DNA of 64,000 nt, taken from positions 5,294,220 through 5,358,219 of the forward strand of contig OY755048.1 of NCBI GenBank assembly GCA_963576565.1, given 5' to 3'. Within the stretch, counting starts at the first letter, position 1. Every line of letters starts with the position of its first letter. Shown here one piece after another: positions 10,714 to 19,270 of the stretch. The stretch is from Aspidapion aeneum (lineage: Eukaryota; Arthropoda; Insecta; Coleoptera; Brentidae). Made by a program: the position numbers and the translations under genes. The notes under the pieces were generated by a model. That model was not told the origin of the DNA. It worked only from the letters and a program-made list of their open reading frames with translations, and ran no database searches.

Positions 10714-10963
10714 GTACATATCAGACAATTTTACTTCTGATGACCACAATCTGCCTACCCACGAAAAATGGGCAAAATATTTTAATGCAAGTATTTCTAC
10801 CCAGTGGACCAAAGAAAGAAATAGGCTGCTTTTATCTTCTGCAAAAGGAATACTCATGACTTCATACAATTTAAGAAATATGAGCTGCTCAGAATTTTAC
10901 GATTTTGTACTTCTGCCTAAAACGCTGTTGAATAAAATACAAAGCAGTGAAAAGTATCTATAA
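10714..10963 (+). pseudogene. C-terminal fragment of a hAT-like transposase
   Basis: The plus-strand frame ending with TAA at 10961-10963 reads through WTKERNRLLLSSAKGILMTS and then CSEFYDFVLLPKTLLNKIQSSEKYL-like sequence. Short C-terminal stretches of the type [R-N-R-L]...[A-K-G/A]...[F-Y]...[L-L-x-K-I]...[S-x-K-Y] are common at the end of insect hAT-type transposases. Everything upstream, including the catalytic DDE part, is missing and replaced by the 303 bp MITE and noncoding sequence. Family assignment rests on the surrounding 8 bp duplication and on this tail. Confidence 0.5.
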
Positions 10964-11115
10964 AATAGTAGGTATATTATGTTATTTATTAGTTGTTTCA
11001 ATAAAAAAAAAGTAGATTTTTTGTGTGTGGCATCGAAAAAATTTTGACGTCCGGATTTTGTCCGGATTTTCTTGACGGCTGGTCCTGGTTAGAGACGTTT
11101 TCATCTGGTAACCCT

Positions 11116-11673
11116 ACTACAAAGGAACAAGCTCAAAAATTAGGTATTAACCCTGGGATGTACCGTATCAAGGCTTAGCTAATCCATTCTCCCTCTTAGT
11201 TGTTTTGTATGCGAGCAACAAGGACTTAATCGCGATTAAACCCATAATCGCGCTTAAGTGCTTACGGTGCATATGAGGCTAAGTTTGTCCATTGTGCATA
11301 AAGTTTGCTGGATACCTAAACCAGCCCTTAGTTTAAATCGTAACTTTAGTCTTTTTTGCCAGCATTTTAGCAGCATACCGCATTATACCCGAAAATACTC
11401 ACCCTTTTAGTATAATAAGGGGGAGTATTTTCTTGTATAGTGTAGTAGGTTCTTTCTCACTTATACAAATGCATAAAGAAAAGGAGAGGACTTATAGCCA
11501 CGATTAGGCATAAAATGCTCGCAAAAAACCGCTTTTTGAACGCTTATTTCTGTATTAATTTTTCAGTTCAATTTAAGTTCAAAATGAGATAAATTATTTC
11601 CTATGAAAATGAAAGTATGACAAAACAACCAAAAATGTGAAAAATTAAAACATTTTTAAAAGTGTGTAGACAT
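11116..11673. other. Unassigned spacer
   Basis: No supported gene. The pieces 11190-11280 (ATCGCG-rich) and 11380-11440 (a short inverted repeat around 'ACCCTTTTAGTATAATAAGGG') may be old element ends, without a visible partner. Confidence 0.4.
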
Positions 11674-12620
11674 CCCAGCAAACATGGATTACAAAAAAAG
11701 TACTTTTTAAGTACTGGCTTTCACTGCTGCCCATAACGGCAAAGTACTAAGAAGGAAGTACTTAATTCGTATTGATTTGGAACAACGGCCTGCATCAGGC
11801 CAGCAAGTATATATATTTTAGTACAAAAAACACTGTACTTTTAAAGTAATGCATTTTTTTAACTTCTTTGTACACAAAAGCATGTACTTTTAAAGCAATG
11901 TATTTTCTTCATATTTTTAGTAAATACAAAAAAAAACTGAATTTTTATACATTTTTTAAAAAAAGCTGTACTTTTAAAGCATTGTATTTTATTATTTTTT
12001 TTCGTAGTACAAAGAAACTACTTTTATTGTAAATATTGTGAAGACATTACTTCACTCACGTCTTATATTTACGGAAAGAAATATTTGATCATTATATAAG
12101 GATCTTTAATATTTTCCTTTTCATATCAGATGAGGATATTTCCAAGTATTATGGAACATTCCACATCAATTTAAAAATAAATAAAATAAAGCTTGACATT
12201 CCTTAGTGTACCTGTAAAATGTTGACTAGTGTTTGCCATCTAGTGGCAAGGACGGCAAACATCAACTTGTCAGTTTTTTTGTAAATATTTTATTTTCACA
12301 GTAAAATATTTAATATTTTTGTACTAAAATAAAGTGCTTTAAAAGCAACTGTTTAAAAATACTATTAAAATGTTTTTTCACTGTTATATTAATTTTGCAG
12401 TAAAACTTTAAAACTTTTAATAATATATTAAATGTACTTTAAGAGTACCTTCTTCAAAATGTTATTAAAATGTTTTTTTGTGATAGTTAAAATTAAGCTA
12501 TTTTTAGCAGATGAGGATTTTTGTTTATTGTTTATAATTATATTTTTAAACAGTATCTCAGTTAAATGCAGCAAGAATTTCAGTTACATGAAAACCCTGT
12601 ACATATTTTGTATATAAAAA
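11674..12620. repeat. AAAGTACTTTTAAAG-rich repeat element, right end lost at the gap
   Basis: The sequence starts CCCAGCAAACATGG and is studded with palindromic AGTACTTTTAAAG-type motifs (11700, 11835, 11885, 11965, 12330 and others). Such CCCAGCAAACA starts are seen on insect MITEs, but no matching inverse end is found before the N run. It is very AT-rich and non-coding. Confidence 0.45.
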
Positions 12621-12716
12621 TATAAAATAAAATATAAAATGTAAGATTAGATATTTGGGTATTATCTTATAATAATAATCAAGTATACAAATAATTTTAT
12701 AAAAATGATAAGAGTT

Positions 12717-12916
12717 NNNNNNNNNNNNNNNNNNNNNNNNNNNNNNNNNNNNNNNNNNNNNNNNNNNNNNNNNNNNNNNNNNNNNNNNNNNNNNNNNNNN
12801 NNNNNNNNNNNNNNNNNNNNNNNNNNNNNNNNNNNNNNNNNNNNNNNNNNNNNNNNNNNNNNNNNNNNNNNNNNNNNNNNNNNNNNNNNNNNNNNNNNNN
12901 NNNNNNNNNNNNNNNN
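12717..12916. other. Assembly gap of 200 N
   Basis: Exactly 200 unknown bases. The round number suggests a placeholder, so the true distance is unknown. The gap abuts a tandem array, a usual place for assemblies to break. Any open frame drawn across it is meaningless. Confidence 0.97.
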
Positions 12917-13154
12917 ACTTTTTGTTAAGACTTTATACCTCGTGAACTTCCCTTCAAATTTAAAAAAGTCCAGGGCTCATGCTGTTTTCTGGAGCAGATT
13001 ATATCTGTCTCCATCGCGACGTCAAAATTAGCTTCAAAACCGAGGCAACCTTGACCGAAGCTGCAAATTGACAGTTGGTCTCTCCTCACTAAACACCATA
13101 TTTCATATTTCTTTTTCAGTTACCACATCATCATTTCATCTCCTTCCATTTTAT

Positions 13155-13210
13155 GGTTATGCTCGGGCTGAATGAAGCCTAATGAGGCAGAAACGCGTCC
13201 CCGTAGCTAC
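13155..13210 (+). ncRNA. Hammerhead-ribozyme-like motif (first of four)
   Basis: Order along the plus strand: CGGG (13164-13167), CTGAATGA (13168-13175), A, stem GCCT/AGGC with AATG loop (13177-13188), A, GAAA (13190-13193), CGCGTC (13194-13199), CCCG (13200-13203). CGGG and CCCG can pair as stem I, and a second helix (GGT/ACC) could extend it. The predicted type I cut would follow GTC at 13199. The CGCG stem III is self-complementary, as in dimer-acting hammerheads of retroelements. It departs from the consensus CTGATGA...GAAA by one extra A in the core and one on each side of stem II. Activity is therefore unproven. Known hammerheads occur in Penelope-like element termini, retrozymes and animal satellites. 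Confidence 0.45.
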
Positions 13211-13574
13211 CTTTACCTCTGAGGTCTTGCCCGTGAAACTTTTTGTTAATATAATCAGAAACGAGTATAATATAGTTTATGATATAAATATTGCGTTCTG
13301 ATTGGTCGGAGACATAAGAGGTTTTTCTGGATATAAAGTAGTATATTTGAGTGCGAAGCCACCAAAAATATGATATTCAAAATTTATAACATACGACCTA
13401 TTGGAATATCAACGACGATACTTGGATTCCTGCATATATCACGGTATGTAGATCTATTCCGAGTATCGGCTGTTATTGATAATATAATTAACTTTGAAGG
13501 AAGTTCACGAGGTATAAAGTCTTAACACCCACGCACCCACCCACATCAGCATTTCATCTCCTTCCATTTTATGG

Positions 13575-13635
13575 TTATGCTCGGGCTGAATGAAGCCTAA
13601 TGAGGCAGAAAACGCGTCCCTGTAGCTACCTTTAC
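13575..13635 (+). ncRNA. Hammerhead-like motif, second copy
   Basis: Same arrangement starting CTGAATGA at 13585. It has an extra A before CGCGTC (AGAAAACGCGTC) and CCCTG instead of CCCCG, so both stem I and the core are weakened in this unit. Confidence 0.4.
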
Positions 13636-13879
13636 CTCTGAGGTCTTGCCCGTGAAACTTTTTGTTAAGACTTTATACCTCGTGAACTTCCTTCAAATTT
13701 AAAAAATCCAGGGCTCAGGCTGTTTTCTGGGAGCAGATTATATCTGTCTCCGTCGCGACGTCAAAATTAGCCTCAAAACCGAGATAACCCTGACTGAAGC
13801 TGCAAATTGACAGTTGGTCTCTCCTCAGTATTTCTTTTTCAGTTACCCACATCATCATTTCATCTCCTTCCATTTTATG

Positions 13880-13935
13880 GTTATGCTCGGGCTGAATGAA
13901 GCCTAATGAGGCAGAAACGCGTCCCCGTAGCTACC
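13880..13935 (+). ncRNA. Hammerhead-like motif, third copy
   Basis: CTGAATGA at about 13892, GCCT/AGGC stem, GAAA, CGCGTC, CCCG, identical to the first copy. It lies about 305 bases from copy two. Confidence 0.45.
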
Positions 13936-14199
13936 TTTACCTCTGAGGTCTTGCCCGTGAAACTTTTTGTTAAGACTTTATACCTCGTGAACTTCCTTCA
14001 AATTTAAAAAAGTCCAGGGCTCATGCTGTTTTCTGGGAGCAGATTATATCTGTCTCCATCGCGACGTCAAAATTAGCTTCAAAACCGAGGCAACCTTGAC
14101 CGAAGCTGCAAATTGACAGTTGGTCTCTCCTCACTAAACACCATATTTCATATTTCTTTTTCAGTTACCCACATCATCATTTCATCTCCTTCCATTTTA

Positions 14200-14255
14200 T
14201 GGTTATGCTCGGGCTGAATGAAGCCTAATGAGGCAGAAACGCGTCCCCGTAGCTA
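14200..14255 (+). ncRNA. Hammerhead-like motif, fourth copy
   Basis: CTGAATGA at about 14213 with the same stem II, GAAA, CGCGTC and CCCG. It lies about 321 bases from copy three. Confidence 0.45.
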
Positions 14256-14403
14256 CCTTTACCTCTGAGGTCTTGCCCGTGAAACTTTTTGTTAATATAA
14301 TCAGAAACGAGTATAATATAGTTTATGATATAATTAACCCATGTCACTTGTGCAGTAACATGTGCTCTCGCCACGTGCACGGTGGATATCCATCGTGGGC
14401 CAA

Positions 14404-14519
14404 GTGGTCAAATCATGGTCGTTTGGCCGCCATATTTAAAACAAACTTAAACAAAAACTCTAGCAATTTAGTGGTCATTTTCAAAGATGGCGGCCAAACG
14501 ACCATGACTTGGACCACGT
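14404..14519. repeat. Inverted repeat with ~30 bp arms around CATGGTCGTTTGGCCGCCAT
   Basis: CATGGTCGTTTGGCCGCCAT (14414-14433) is exactly inverted at 14487-14506. The outer parts (GTGGTC / GGACCAC) also pair with mismatches. The loop is about 53 bases. It may be a small foldback element; no target duplication was found. Confidence 0.75.
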
Positions 14520-14829
14520 GACCAATTATTTTTTAATTCCTATGGGGGTTTAATAAAGCCCCGCAACAAAACTATTATATTACTGCTCACGTGCCATGAA
14601 CTAATTATGTTATTAATAACAGCCGGCACGTATGTGACAATTGACATAACATTTGACATGTCAAATTTAACAGTTTTGACATCCAACAGGTGTCAGAAGA
14701 CGATTTTTTAAAATATAGGAATGAACAATCCCTTATAGGTAGAATAGCGTTAATATATAGCGTAATATATTAGTATTCGTAAATTAATCGATGACAAGCT
14801 TCATAATAAATTTATTAGCTCCCTTACTA
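14520..14829. other. Unassigned spacer
   Basis: AT-rich, with a short ACATTTGACATGTCAAATT palindrome near 14648. No gene supported. Confidence 0.4.
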
Positions 14830-15230
14830 TGGTAGCTGGATAGGAAGATAGGAATTATGATAAAACTATAGGAAAAAATTTAAAAACCCAAAATTGTATT
14901 TACTTCCCTACCTTATAAATGTAAAGTTATGTAAAAGTAACATTGCCCACTTCCAGAAACGCTAGAAAGCCGAGCTTTGGAAGGCTGAAGAAACTATGAT
15001 AAAACCATTAAAAAATTTAAAAACCTCAAAATTTTAAATAAGGCTTTGCAAAAGTTTTAAACAATATTTCGCATAGTTTAATAATTTAAAACTTAAATAT
15101 TAATCAAGCCCTTTAAAAAAGGAGTGAAATCAGAAAGTAAAGTATAATTTGTGACGAAACAAAGTAAAAAGAATTGAGATAAAAGTAAAGCCAAGTTCTC
15201 CAATACAAATTTCAAAATGAAAGATTCTTA

Positions 15231-16582
15231 CCCACTAAGCACAAAATCGTAAAAAACGTTAAATAAATGTTGAAAAAAATGTTTTTTTTTCTAACACAAA
15301 TTTGTGTTAAAATTAAGTCAACTTTTGCTTTTGACATTAAAAAAACATATAGAAAATCCTAACGAAAATTTCATGTAAAAGCATTACCAAAAATATATTT
15401 CTTAATAACGTTAAGAAACCAGCATTAAAAAAACCATAATTTCACTAACATTAAAAATAATACCATCAATATATGGTTATTTTTATAATGTTTTTCCTAG
15501 ATCTCACTTCTAACGTTGAATTTAAGATATATGAAGCTAATAAATGTTTTGTTTTTTAAACATTAAAAAAATATATACTATAGAGGGCGCGATGGCAGCG
15601 CCCTCTATAGTATAGCAGTCCCACTACCTGAACATCGCCATTAGTTGCGTTTCGCTGCGAGTTTATACGAGTCGGTAGTTTGATATTGATAGTGAATACA
15701 TATTTGGATCGGAATATTACTCCAGTTGTGTGGGAAAGATGGTATAGTTAAAGAACAACAAATGGGTGTTCAGTGATCTAAATGAAGCACCACAAAATCA
15801 GGTAAGAAAAAGTAAACAAAAGAAAAAAAATGGTTACCTATAGGTAATCAGACAAGGAATGCGACAATTCACCTCGGACGATTAGCCGCCGGACCTTAAG
15901 CCGCGTATTTATTTGAGGCAGAATTATATAATAATAATTAATCGTCTTTATTGATACATAAATGTTACATAGGCGAGGTTTAGCAAACTGCTACTTAGCA
16001 AGCCTCGCAGCGGGACCAAACGAATGCTTCGTTTGCATTGCCTTGTATTCACTTGAGCATGAATTGTTTGGCCTCGTAGCGAGGCACTTACTACAAAACT
16101 ATTGTTTACATAGAAATTTAAATTTTATTTTCAGAAGCTAGGAGCCGAATTGCCTTTACTGAGTGTCGAGTTAACGAAAACCTCAACGGACTGTTGCTGC
16201 CCTGCGTTTCCAAAATAGAAAAATTTTATTTAAATTATTTATGTTACCTTATCTTTAGAGATATTTGAAAAAAATATATTTTTTCATTATTAAAAAAATA
16301 TTTATTTTTCAATGTTAGAAAAACATTTCTTTTTCACTGTTAAAAATCAATATTTTTTTAACGTTCGAAAAACACTTTTAAAAAACGTTATAAAAACATA
16401 AGAATATTTTTCTAACGTCAGAAAACGGGTTATTAAGCTTCTTTTTCACTATGAATATGACGTTAGAACTAACATCCAACCTAACGTTATGTTTTTAACT
16501 TATACATTATTTTGACGTTAATAAAATGTTTTTGTGTTTAGTCATGGAATAAATAACATTATTTCTTCGATGGTTTAGTGGG
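15231..16582. mobile_element. 1352 bp TA-flanked TIR element with CCCACTAAGC ends
   Basis: It starts CCCACTAAGCACAAAAT and ends ...GTTTAGTGGG. TA flanks it on both sides (15229-15230, 16583-16584). The sister repeat near 45453 reads straight through as GGTTCTTACTAGTG with a single TA, which gives an empty site and fixes the ends. Subterminal AACGTT motifs abound. No transposase frame was found. Its terminus resembles that of the 3.2 kb element at 56276 (CCCACATAGCACAA), so both probably belong to one TA-targeting family. Confidence 0.85.
15574..15614. repeat. Perfect 17 bp hairpin bearing two opposed AGAGGGCGC motifs
   Basis: TATACTATAGAGGGCGC (15574-15590), a 7-base loop, then its exact inverse (15598-15614). 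It lies within the TA-flanked element. AGAGGGCGC resembles the core of the CTCF insulator-protein site; binding is not shown. Confidence 0.8.
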
Positions 16583-16870
16583 TACTAGTTTCGAAATGTT
16601 TTTCTAAACTTGGCTATTACGGCTGTGCAACTGACTCTTGGGCATTGTGCTAAATTGGACATAAAGAAGTTTGGCAGTAATAGCCAAGTTTAAAAAAACT
16701 TTTCCAAACTAGTAAGAACGTTTCACTTTGAAATTTGTAATGGAGAACTTGGCTTTACTTTTATTTTAATTCTTTTTACGGAATACCAGTTTCGCGTACT
16801 TGGCTTTTTTTACACGAAAAGTTTTTGTTATGATAAAGTATTTAAAGGTTCAAGATTGATTCTGTTTGCG

Positions 16871-17091
16871 ATCTTGGATTTTCAGATGACAGACAAAAAA
16901 TACAGTTCGTTCGTTAGTATAGTTCTAAAGCTTAACAAAAAGCATTTCATAAGTCGCAAGCAAAATATTTTCTAATTTTTGGGTTTTCCAATTTGGCAAT
17001 TTTGACTGTGCTAATTTAAAATGCTGCGCACGCCTGTGGTCAAGTGCCACATTTCGTTGCTCCTCCATTAATTTTTTTTTATTTCGTGCAG
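16871..17091 (+). other. Intron 5' of the peflin exon
   Basis: Ends in a pyrimidine-rich tract and TTTCGTGCAG acceptor (17082-17091). The earlier peflin exon(s), expected to encode a short Gly/Pro-rich N-terminus, were not found in the window. Confidence 0.55.
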
Positions 17092-17443
17092 GGGTTTGAA
17101 GACCAAATTATTCCTTTGGTAGTACCGCAAAACTTCCAAAACGCTCTGCCAGCACAAAATGTAGATCCGGCGGTACAGCAATGGTTTGTGACGGTTGACA
17201 GAGACAAATCAGGAGAGATCAATTGGCAGGAACTTCAATCAGCGCTTGTCAATGGTCAAGGACAACATTTTTCCGATCAAGCTTGTAAATTAATGATAGG
17301 CATGTTTGATAGAGACAAAACAGGAACAATAAATGTTTATGAATTTCAAGCTTTGTATAATTACATCAACCAGTGGCTTGGCGTCTTTAAGATGTACGAC
17401 AGAGACCAGTCTGGTAGTATTGAAGAAGCGGAGTTAAATCAAG
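17092..17443 (+). CDS. Pef: Peflin-like penta-EF-hand protein, exon with EF-hands 1-3
   Basis: This exon of 352 nt (117 codons plus one base) is bounded by CAG|GGGTTTG and CAAG|GTAATG. Three calcium loops are clear: DRDKSGEINWQE, DRDKTGTINVYE and DRDQSGSIEEAE, each with Asp at loop positions 1, 3 and 5 (third: D-D-S) and an acidic residue at position 12. The spacing matches the penta-EF-hand family (ALG-2, peflin, sorcin, calpain small subunit). The text between the loops (for example LMIGMFD and YNYINQWLGVFK) and the second exon fit peflin best. Peflin is a cytosolic partner of ALG-2/PDCD6 in calcium-dependent ER-export and COPII regulation. The start codon lies upstream, outside what I can identify. 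Confidence 0.9.
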
Positions 17444-17820
17444 GTAATGCTGAGTTTTTTAAAAGTAAATTTATTTTCGTAATAGTCTATAACAAAAAAA
17501 CTTAACGTAAATTAAACTAAAACATACCACTAGCGTAATAGCTATAGTGAGCATGAAGTTTCTGCTTATAAAGTGAAAAACTAATTTAGCAGGTGTTTAG
17601 ATAAAAATAGAAACATAAGGGTGAACCCAGATCTCAGCAAAACGTGACTGTCCGTGAACTAAAAGTTAAAGAAGAGGGGAAGCACCAGAGGAGAAATTAT
17701 GGGCAGGTAGATAAGAGCTGAGGGCATGGGCGTAGTCAGGGTCTGGCTCAGGGTGGGTCAAAAAACCAAAAAAATGTACAATCAAATAACCTAAATTTAA
17801 TTTAATATTGCCACGTCGAT

Positions 17821-18880
17821 TTGCAGAAGGCATATGATAGTATACCACTAAATCTACTTTGGAAAGCGTTGGAAAACACAAACATAAGCGTACAACTAAT
17901 TAAGGCCATCAAAGAGCTATACCGCAATAGTAAGGCAAAAGTTAAAATAAAAGCAAAACTAATCAAAGGCTTTCAAGTAAATAAAGGTCTTAAACATGGT
18001 TGCTGTATCTCGCCTACGCTCTTCAAGATATACTTGGAACAAGTCCTTAAAGTATGGAAGAGAAAATGCCAAAACATGGGAATTCCGTTGGACGAAACTA
18101 CCTTGTATACTTTATGTTTCGGCGATGATCAGATAGTAGTGGCTCAGGATTATGACGACCTCGAATATATGACACGAAAACTAATAGAAGAGTACAATAA
18201 GTGGGGACTAGAGGTTAATCTCAATAAGACAGAGTATATGTGTATCGGTGGAATGAAACAGGATCTAATCTTAAATACCGGGCAGCGAATTCAGTCCTGT
18301 GATGAGTATAAATACTTAGGTCTAAAAATTACAACTGACGGAACACTAGACAAAGCTATAAAAGATCGAAACGTACAAGGAAGAAAAGCAATAACTTTAT
18401 TAAATGGAATAATTTGGTACCAAAGTATATCAAAACATAACAAAAAGCTTATATATAACACCATCGTAAAAAGTATTATTACATACGGCTCAGAAGTATG
18501 GCCAATCAAGGATAGAACAGAAAAAATGCTTTCCGCTACGGAGATGGACTATTGGAGAAGAGCAGCAGGGAAATCTAAAAGAGAAAGAGTTACAAACCAA
18601 AAAAGAATAAGATAAATTATGACAGTGGGTGAACGTACTTTAGTGGATGATATAAGAACAAAACAACTGGTGTGGTACGGACATGTACAAAGAATGAATG
18701 ATGAAAGACTACCTAAACAAATACTACAATGGAAACCAACTGGCCGAAGAAAACGAGGACGGCCAAGGAGAAGCCGGAGAGAAGGAATAGACAGTGAAAT
18801 AAGAATAAGAGGCCTAGATGATGAATTATGGGCAAACAGAAACGAGTGGAGATTGGGTATCGGAAGACGTTGTGAAACCG

Positions 18881-18905
<25 letters not shown>
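17821..18905 (+). pseudogene. RTE-like reverse transcriptase, C-terminal half
   Basis: The frame opens in the RT palm (QKAYDSIP, equivalent to the AFDS box) and passes KHGCCISPTLF. The catalytic box has become FGDDQ (normally FADDQ). It then runs through LNKTEYMCIG and YKYLGL to a stop at 18613-18615. In the next frame (from 18616) comes the usual C-terminus of this group: LVWYGHVQRMNDERLPKQIL and GRRKRGRPRRS. The second frame ends in the TA tail. The 5' half with endonuclease and finger domain is missing. Truncation and stop make it inactive. Proteins of this type are often annotated as endonuclease-reverse transcriptase in insects. Confidence 0.8.

Positions 18906-18936
<31 letters not shown>
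18884..18936. repeat. (TA)n microsatellite, about 26 repeats
   Basis: Uninterrupted ATATAT run forming the 3' tail of the RTE-like insertion. Confidence 0.95.
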
Positions 18937-18941
<5 letters not shown>

Positions 18942-19270
18942 AATATTAACTTGCAAGGATTGCGAATGAAACTTGATTAAACGAATTACTAAATGAGCTA
19001 AAGCCAAGATGGGGCAGGTGACAAGCCAGGGTGGGGCAAGTGCCTCACCCTTCACCACCGTGACTATGCCCATGGCTGAGAGGGATATCAGGGGAGATCC
19101 AACGACGTCGGTTTACGGGATCGAGATATTCTTTTCTTTTATATCTGCGAAGCGAGAAGGAGGTAAGAGTTGCGTTTTTTTATTATAAAAATCCCAGTGT
19201 TTCCTGAGGACAATATTTTAAGGCTGGAATTTTGTGGAAACATGATGGATTGCGCAAATCACTGAATAAA

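Larger units (their letters stand above)
10114..11115 (+). mobile_element. hAT-family DNA transposon relic
   Basis: 13 bp TIRs, TAGGGTTACCAGA (10114-10126) and TCTGGTAACCCTA (11103-11115), are bounded by GTACAAAG (10106-10113) and CTACAAAG (11116-11123). That is an 8 bp duplication with one mismatch. GTCCGGAT motifs repeat near both ends. A transposase C-terminal piece and a nested MITE lie inside. Confidence 0.75.
12917..14300 (+). repeat. Tandem array of ~305-330 bp units, partly rearranged
   Basis: The units run from 'actttttgttaagacttta' through 'ctcctcagtatttcttttt' to 'gaggtcttgcccgtgaaact'. The landmark 'gctcgggctgaatgaag' starts at 13161, 13580, 13885 and 14206. Between 13241 and 13526 the array is disturbed: it ends with an inverted copy of the unit's own 'gttaagactttatacctcg' segment. 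A partial copy sits at 37831-37895. Each unit has the hammerhead-like core listed separately. Confidence 0.85.
14830..16870. repeat. ~115 bp-unit repeat with long hairpin arms, copy A (interrupted)
   Basis: 'taaaagtaacattgcccact' / 'agaaacgctag(a/g)' units (14930 onward) and the arms 15120-15200 and 16735-16840, which are inverse to each other, match the uninterrupted copy at 44700-45640. The copy is split between the arms by the 1352 bp element at 15231-16582. Confidence 0.75.
17810..18936 (+). mobile_element. RTE-like non-LTR retrotransposon, 5'-truncated, with (TA)n tail
   Basis: It is flanked by an 11 bp direct repeat AATTTAATATT (17799-17809 and 18937-18947), the mark of target-primed insertion. 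It ends in a run of about 26 TA repeats (18884-18936). The coding content is given in the next entry. A related copy is at 61322-62273. Confidence 0.8.
17725..19074. mobile_element. hAT-type MITE (CATGGGCGTAGTCA ends) carrying a retroelement insertion
   Basis: CATGGGCGTAGTCA (17725) pairs with TGACTATGCCCATG (19061-19074), with one mismatch. It is flanked by GCTGAGGG (17717-17724) and GCTGAGAG (19075-19082), an 8 bp duplication with one change. Without the inserted RTE piece it would be about 210 bp. Confidence 0.75.

Noticed and set aside
10597..10869. 90-codon minus-strand frame in the hAT relic
   Set aside because: The plus strand of the same stretch gives a transposase-like tail in the expected orientation, so this is its shadow.
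12705..13031. Open frame of 108 codons
   Set aside because: It consists largely of unknown bases from the assembly gap.
14228..14521. 97-codon plus-strand frame
   Set aside because: It begins inside the tandem array and crosses an inverted repeat; no homology.
18291..19073. Minus-strand open frames of 72 and 174 codons over the RTE fragment
   Set aside because: Shadows of the RT coding strand and of the TA run.
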